Shown here one piece after another: positions 60,772 to 64,000 of a DNA stretch of 64,000 bases. Where the stretch lies: positions 248,001 through 312,000 of the forward strand of contig NZ_JAIHON010000003.1 in the NCBI RefSeq assembly GCF_021173675.1, given 5' to 3'. This DNA is from Streptomyces lincolnensis (GTDB taxonomy: Bacteria; Actinomycetota; Actinomycetes; Streptomycetales; Streptomycetaceae). The notes below the pieces were generated by a model. It was not told the origin of the DNA. It was given only the letters and a program-made list of their open reading frames with translations, and ran no database searches. Positions within the stretch are counted from its first letter, which is position 1, and each line of letters opens with the position of its first letter. The position numbers and the translations under genes were made by a program.

Positions 60772-63366
60772 TCAGCGCGCGTCACGGCGGGCGGCGAGCA
60801 GGAGGGCGATGTCGTCGGGGCGGTCCAGGGCGTGCCGGGCCGCCGCGGTCAGCCGGTCGGCCATCGCGGCCAGCGAACGGCCGCCCGGACGGGCCGCGGG
60901 GCCACCGGCCTTCGCCAGCGCCACCCGCAGCGCCCCGATGCCGTCGTCGATGTCGCCGCCGGGCACCTCGACCAGACCGTCCGTGTACAGCGCGAGGACG
61001 GCGCCGGTCTCCATCCGCAGCTCCGACACCGGATAGCGGGCCCGCGGGTCCACCCCGAGCACCACCCCGCCGGGCAGGTCCAGGACCTGGGTGCGGCCGT
61101 CCGGGCGGCGCAGCAGCGGCGGCGGATGCCCGGCCCGGGCCACCCGGGCGAGCCCGGTCGCGGGGTCGAGGCGGATGTAGCAGCAGCTCGCGAAGAGTCC
61201 GGGATCGAGGTCGATGAGGAGGTGGTTGGTGCCGCTCATGACCTCGTCCGGCGGCCGGTCGCCCAGCGCGAACGCCCGGACCACGCTGCGCACCTGCCCC
61301 ATGGTCGCCGCCGCCTGCACCCCGTGCCCCTGCACGTCCCCGATGACCAGCGCCAGACCGTCCCCGGCCTCCACCACGTCGTACCAGTCACCGCCGATGT
61401 CCATGCCCTGGGTGCCCGGCAGATAGCGGCCCACGGTCTCCACCCGCGGATGCGCCGACAGCCGCCGGGGCAGCAGCGCCTGCTGGAGCCCGCGGGCCAG
61501 GGCGGCCTCGGTCTCGTAGCGCTGCGCCTTCTCCATGGCGTGGGCGATCAGACCGGCGAGCGCGGTGAGGACGGTGCGTTCCTCGGTGCTGAAGCTGCGC
61601 CGGCGGTCGAAGCCCAGGATGCAGGAACCGACCGGCCGGCCGGAGGCGATCAGGGGCAGGAAGGCGCGGGCGCCCTCGGTCGCGTCCAGCGGGATGCCGG
61701 GATAGGCGTCCGTCAGCTGCTGCATCGAGTCGAAGAACAGCGGGCGGCCGGTGGTCAGCGTCTCGACGCCGGGCAGATGGACGTCCAGGCCCACGCCCTC
61801 GAACGGGGCGAGGAAGCCCGGCGGGAAGCCGGACTCCCAGGCCAGGTACAGATGCCGGTCCTGCAGCAGGTAGATGGCGAGCCGGCGGCCGCCGAAGGCG
61901 GGCAGCACCTCGCGCATGACGACCGCCGCGACCTGGCGGGCGGTGACCGCCTCGGTCAGGGCGATGGCGAGGACGATCGGACGGTACAAGGGCGCCGGCG
62001 GGACGAGACCGGACGCCGTGCCAGGACCGGCTTCCGGGCCGGCCTGGGCCGCCGGGTCCGTGGCCACCGGCGGGACCTCGGCGACGTGTCCGGGCGCCAG
62101 GTCGGCGGGGGCGGTGTCCGACATGCGGGCCGCGGGGTGGATCACGCAGGTCAGCCGGTCCGGGCCGGGGTGTACGGCGAAGGACAGCCAGTCGCCCTCC
62201 GACGGCTCCGGCGGCTGCGGCGGCTGCGGCGCCGATGTGTGTGCCGGCGGTCTGGAGACGTGGAAGTGCACCGGGTCCGGTGCCAGCAGCGCACCGCGCA
62301 GATGGTCCTCCACGTCCGGCCGGCCGATCCACGGCACGGTCTCCCACAGGGGACGGCCGAGCAGCTCGATCCGCTCGCGGCGCAGCAGGTGCGCGGCGCG
62401 CGGATTGGCGTAGACGACCAGTCCGGCGCGGTCCAGGCAGAACACGCCCTCCGGCAGCAGGTCGGCGGCCGCGTCCGCCACCGCGGCCGGCCCCGGATCG
62501 AGGACGATGCCCTTCACCGGGCCCACGCTCGTCCACATGCCCGACAGGTCGCCCGCCTCCTCGGCGCTCCACAGGTCCACCAGCCGCAACGCCCCCTCCG
62601 GCCCGCGCAGATACAGCGGCAGGTGCGGCGGTCGGCCCACGGACGCGCCGCGCAGCGCCGCCAGCAGGAGATGCGGTTCGGTGGGCGCCACGGTCCGCGC
62701 GAACTCCTCCACGGTTCCGGGGAAGCCGTCGGGCGGCACGCCCAGCAGCAGGTGCAGGGCCTCGTCGGCGGTCACCGTCTCCGTGGCCGGGTCCCAGGCG
62801 AAGCGCCCGAGGCGCTCCACGGGCGGACGGGTGGCCGCGGGCCGCACGCACAGCGGGTCGTCGTCCCAGGCGACGGCCTCGGCACCGTCCTCCAGGCCCC
62901 GCAGGGCGGCCCCCAGGTCCTGGGCCACCCGTGCCATGCGGTCGCGGACGGTCAGCACCTCGGCCGCGTCCGCGACGGAGGGCCGCAGCACGGTGAGGAC
63001 GCCGAAGGGGGCCGAGCCCGCCCCGACCGGGATGTAGAGCGAGCCGAACTGGAAGGGCAGACCGGCCGCGAACTGGGGATAGCGGCGCATGGTCTCCGTG
63101 GCGTTCGGCAGGACCACCTGCACACCCAGCCGGTAGGCGTCCGCGACCGGGAAGGGACGGTCCACGTGCAGCCGCCACCAGGGGCGGAACAGGGGCCCGG
63201 GCAGTCCGGCGAGCACGGCCAGCCGCAGCACTCCGGGGGTGCGGCAGCGCAGGTAGACCCCTCCCGCGTGGCCGCCGGTCGCGCTGACCGCCTCCGTGGA
63301 GGCGTCGATCAGCAGTGCCGCCAGCCGTCCGGGCGTGGGTTGCGTGTCCTCGGCGCTCCCAGTCAT
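60772..63366 (-). CDS. SpoIIE-type phosphatase with GAF and PAS sensor domains
   Basis: 864 aa, soluble. GAF-like (about 10-170), PAS-like blocks (about 185-290 and 310-420), a second GAF (about 470-630), then SpoIIE PP2C from about 635 with [27 protein letters not shown] and [12 protein letters not shown]. No HATPase domain follows, unlike its downstream neighbour. ATG 63366. The two phosphatase genes are 111 bp apart in the same direction and may be a regulatory pair. Ligands are unknown. Confidence 0.88.
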   Translation of the reverse strand: MTGSAEDTQPTPGRLAALLIDASTEAVSATGGHAGGVYLRCRTPGVLRLAVLAGLPGPLFRPWWRLHVDRPFPVADAYRLGVQVVLPNATETMRRYPQFAAGLPFQFGSLYIPVGAGSAPFGVLTVLRPSVADAAEVLTVRDRMARVAQDLGAALRGLEDGAEAVAWDDDPLCVRPAATRPPVERLGRFAWDPATETVTADEALHLLLGVPPDGFPGTVEEFARTVAPTEPHLLLAALRGASVGRPPHLPLYLRGPEGALRLVDLWSAEEAGDLSGMWTSVGPVKGIVLDPGPAAVADAAADLLPEGVFCLDRAGLVVYANPRAAHLLRRERIELLGRPLWETVPWIGRPDVEDHLRGALLAPDPVHFHVSRPPAHTSAPQPPQPPEPSEGDWLSFAVHPGPDRLTCVIHPAARMSDTAPADLAPGHVAEVPPVATDPAAQAGPEAGPGTASGLVPPAPLYRPIVLAIALTEAVTARQVAAVVMREVLPAFGGRRLAIYLLQDRHLYLAWESGFPPGFLAPFEGVGLDVHLPGVETLTTGRPLFFDSMQQLTDAYPGIPLDATEGARAFLPLIASGRPVGSCILGFDRRRSFSTEERTVLTALAGLIAHAMEKAQRYETEAALARGLQQALLPRRLSAHPRVETVGRYLPGTQGMDIGGDWYDVVEAGDGLALVIGDVQGHGVQAAATMGQVRSVVRAFALGDRPPDEVMSGTNHLLIDLDPGLFASCCYIRLDPATGLARVARAGHPPPLLRRPDGRTQVLDLPGGVVLGVDPRARYPVSELRMETGAVLALYTDGLVEVPGGDIDDGIGALRVALAKAGGPAARPGGRSLAAMADRLTAAARHALDRPDDIALLLAARRDAR

Positions 63367-63534
63367 CGGCCCTACCTCGTCCGTGCGCCGTCACACGGGC
63401 GACGACACAGCCAGCATGCGCCACACGCCCCCCGGTGCGCATCCGCGCGGACCCGCCCGCCGGAGCGCGTTTGCGGACGCCGCGACCGAGCAGCCGATCC
63501 CCTGGACCTTGTGCCTGGTGGAAAGGAGCACGTA

Positions 63535-64000
63535 ATGGCGGCGGGCGAGCCCGACCCCCTGGAGATCGCTGCAGACCCGGAGGCGGTCAAGCGTCACCGC
63601 ACCCTGTTCAGGGCCGTGCGCCGGCGCCGGAACCCGCCCCTGCGGCGGACGGACATCACGGTCACGGACGAGGCGGCGGTCAAGCGGGCCGTGAAGGCGG
63701 CCTCGCTGGGCAACGCCATGGAGTGGTTCGACTTCGGCATCTACAGCTATCTCGCCGTCACCCTCGGCCATGTCTTCTTCCCGTCCGGGAACGACACCGT
63801 CCAACTGCTGTCGTCCTTCGCGACCTTCGCGGTCTCCTTCCTGGTCCGGCCGCTCGGCGGCATGGTCTTCGGACCCATGGGGGACCGGATCGGCCGCAAG
63901 AAGGTCCTGGCCACCACCATGATCATGATGGCGGCCGGCACCTTCGCCATCGGCCTGATCCCGTCCTACGCGGCGATCGGCTTCTGGGCCCCGGTCCTGC
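63535..64000 (+). CDS. MHS-family (ProP-like) major facilitator transporter, 5' part
   Basis: 155 residues visible; the gene runs off the window. The start ATG 63535 has AAAGGAG upstream. A cytoplasmic N-terminus leads to [19 protein letters not shown], the standard first helix of metabolite:H+ symporters such as ProP and KgtP, then [20 protein letters not shown] with the MFS loop signature GDRxGRK. Probable substrate is proline/betaine or a dicarboxylate. It is divergent from the phosphatase genes. Confidence 0.9.
   Translation, partial: MAAGEPDPLEIAADPEAVKRHRTLFRAVRRRRNPPLRRTDITVTDEAAVKRAVKAASLGNAMEWFDFGIYSYLAVTLGHVFFPSGNDTVQLLSSFATFAVSFLVRPLGGMVFGPMGDRIGRKKVLATTMIMMAAGTFAIGLIPSYAAIGFWAPVL

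Noticed and set aside
1..64000. tRNA, rRNA, CRISPR array, insertion sequence or prophage
   Set aside because: No cloverleaf-like or rRNA-like stretch, no regular short repeats, and no transposase or integrase motifs were noticed on reading.

Overview
The window is very GC-rich DNA. Genes are dense and often translationally coupled (ATGA or GTGA overlaps). SpoIIE-type phosphatases, a SUKH/WXG toxin locus, an ATP-grasp RiPP pair, PadR and LysR regulators and Tat-exported glycosidases all point to a Streptomyces chromosome. No rRNA, tRNA, CRISPR array, insertion sequence or phage was seen. Identifications come from motifs and remembered families; no database search was run.

Bases 1-26,850 hold a complete-looking biosynthetic cluster for a salicylate-capped, thiazoline-type siderophore or metallophore, closest in layout to coelibactin, pyochelin and yersiniabactin systems. 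Two half-type ABC exporters of the YbtP/YbtQ type run rightward. They converge on a tightly coupled leftward operon: NRPS 1, NRPS 2, a saccharopine-dehydrogenase-like oxidoreductase, a thiazolinyl-imide reductase, a cytochrome P450, a type II thioesterase and an O-methyltransferase. Divergent from NRPS 1 are a salicylate-AMP ligase and a salicylate synthase. The divergent promoter region carries a 15-bp near-palindrome (23624-23638) that resembles the Streptomyces Zur box and lies on a candidate -35 element, so zinc control is more likely than iron control. NRPS 1 reads ArCP-Cy-A(MT-like)-PCP-Cy-A-PCP-Cy-PCP. NRPS 2 reads docking-Cy-A(MT)-PCP-TE. Four Cy domains are served by three A domains, and the terminal TE has cysteine in the nucleophile position.

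Bases 26,850-31,400 hold a divergent LysR/SDR pair, a secreted alpha-L-fucosidase and two abutting gene fragments (SDR and TetR). Bases 31,480-36,700 hold a polymorphic-toxin locus, all leftward: a SUKH protein fused to a deaminase-like domain, an NTPase/WD40-like protein, a WXG-type toxin with a C-terminal deaminase-like tip, and a SUKH-4 immunity protein.

Bases 36,850-43,960 hold an ABC exporter behind a LacI-type operator, a DUF5133 protein, a GlxA/AraC regulator, small membrane proteins and a candidate graspetide pair (ATP-grasp ligase and precursor). Bases 44,100-47,800 encode a three-subunit PaoABC-like molybdenum hydroxylase.

Bases 47,870-64,000 are mostly ordinary chromosome: a lipoprotein, an SDR, a PadR repressor with a clear operator and its membrane partner, a DUF1152 protein, oxidoreductases, a 59-aa protein, an FprA-type ferredoxin reductase behind a candidate iron box, two multidomain SpoIIE phosphatases and the start of an MHS-family transporter cut by the window edge.
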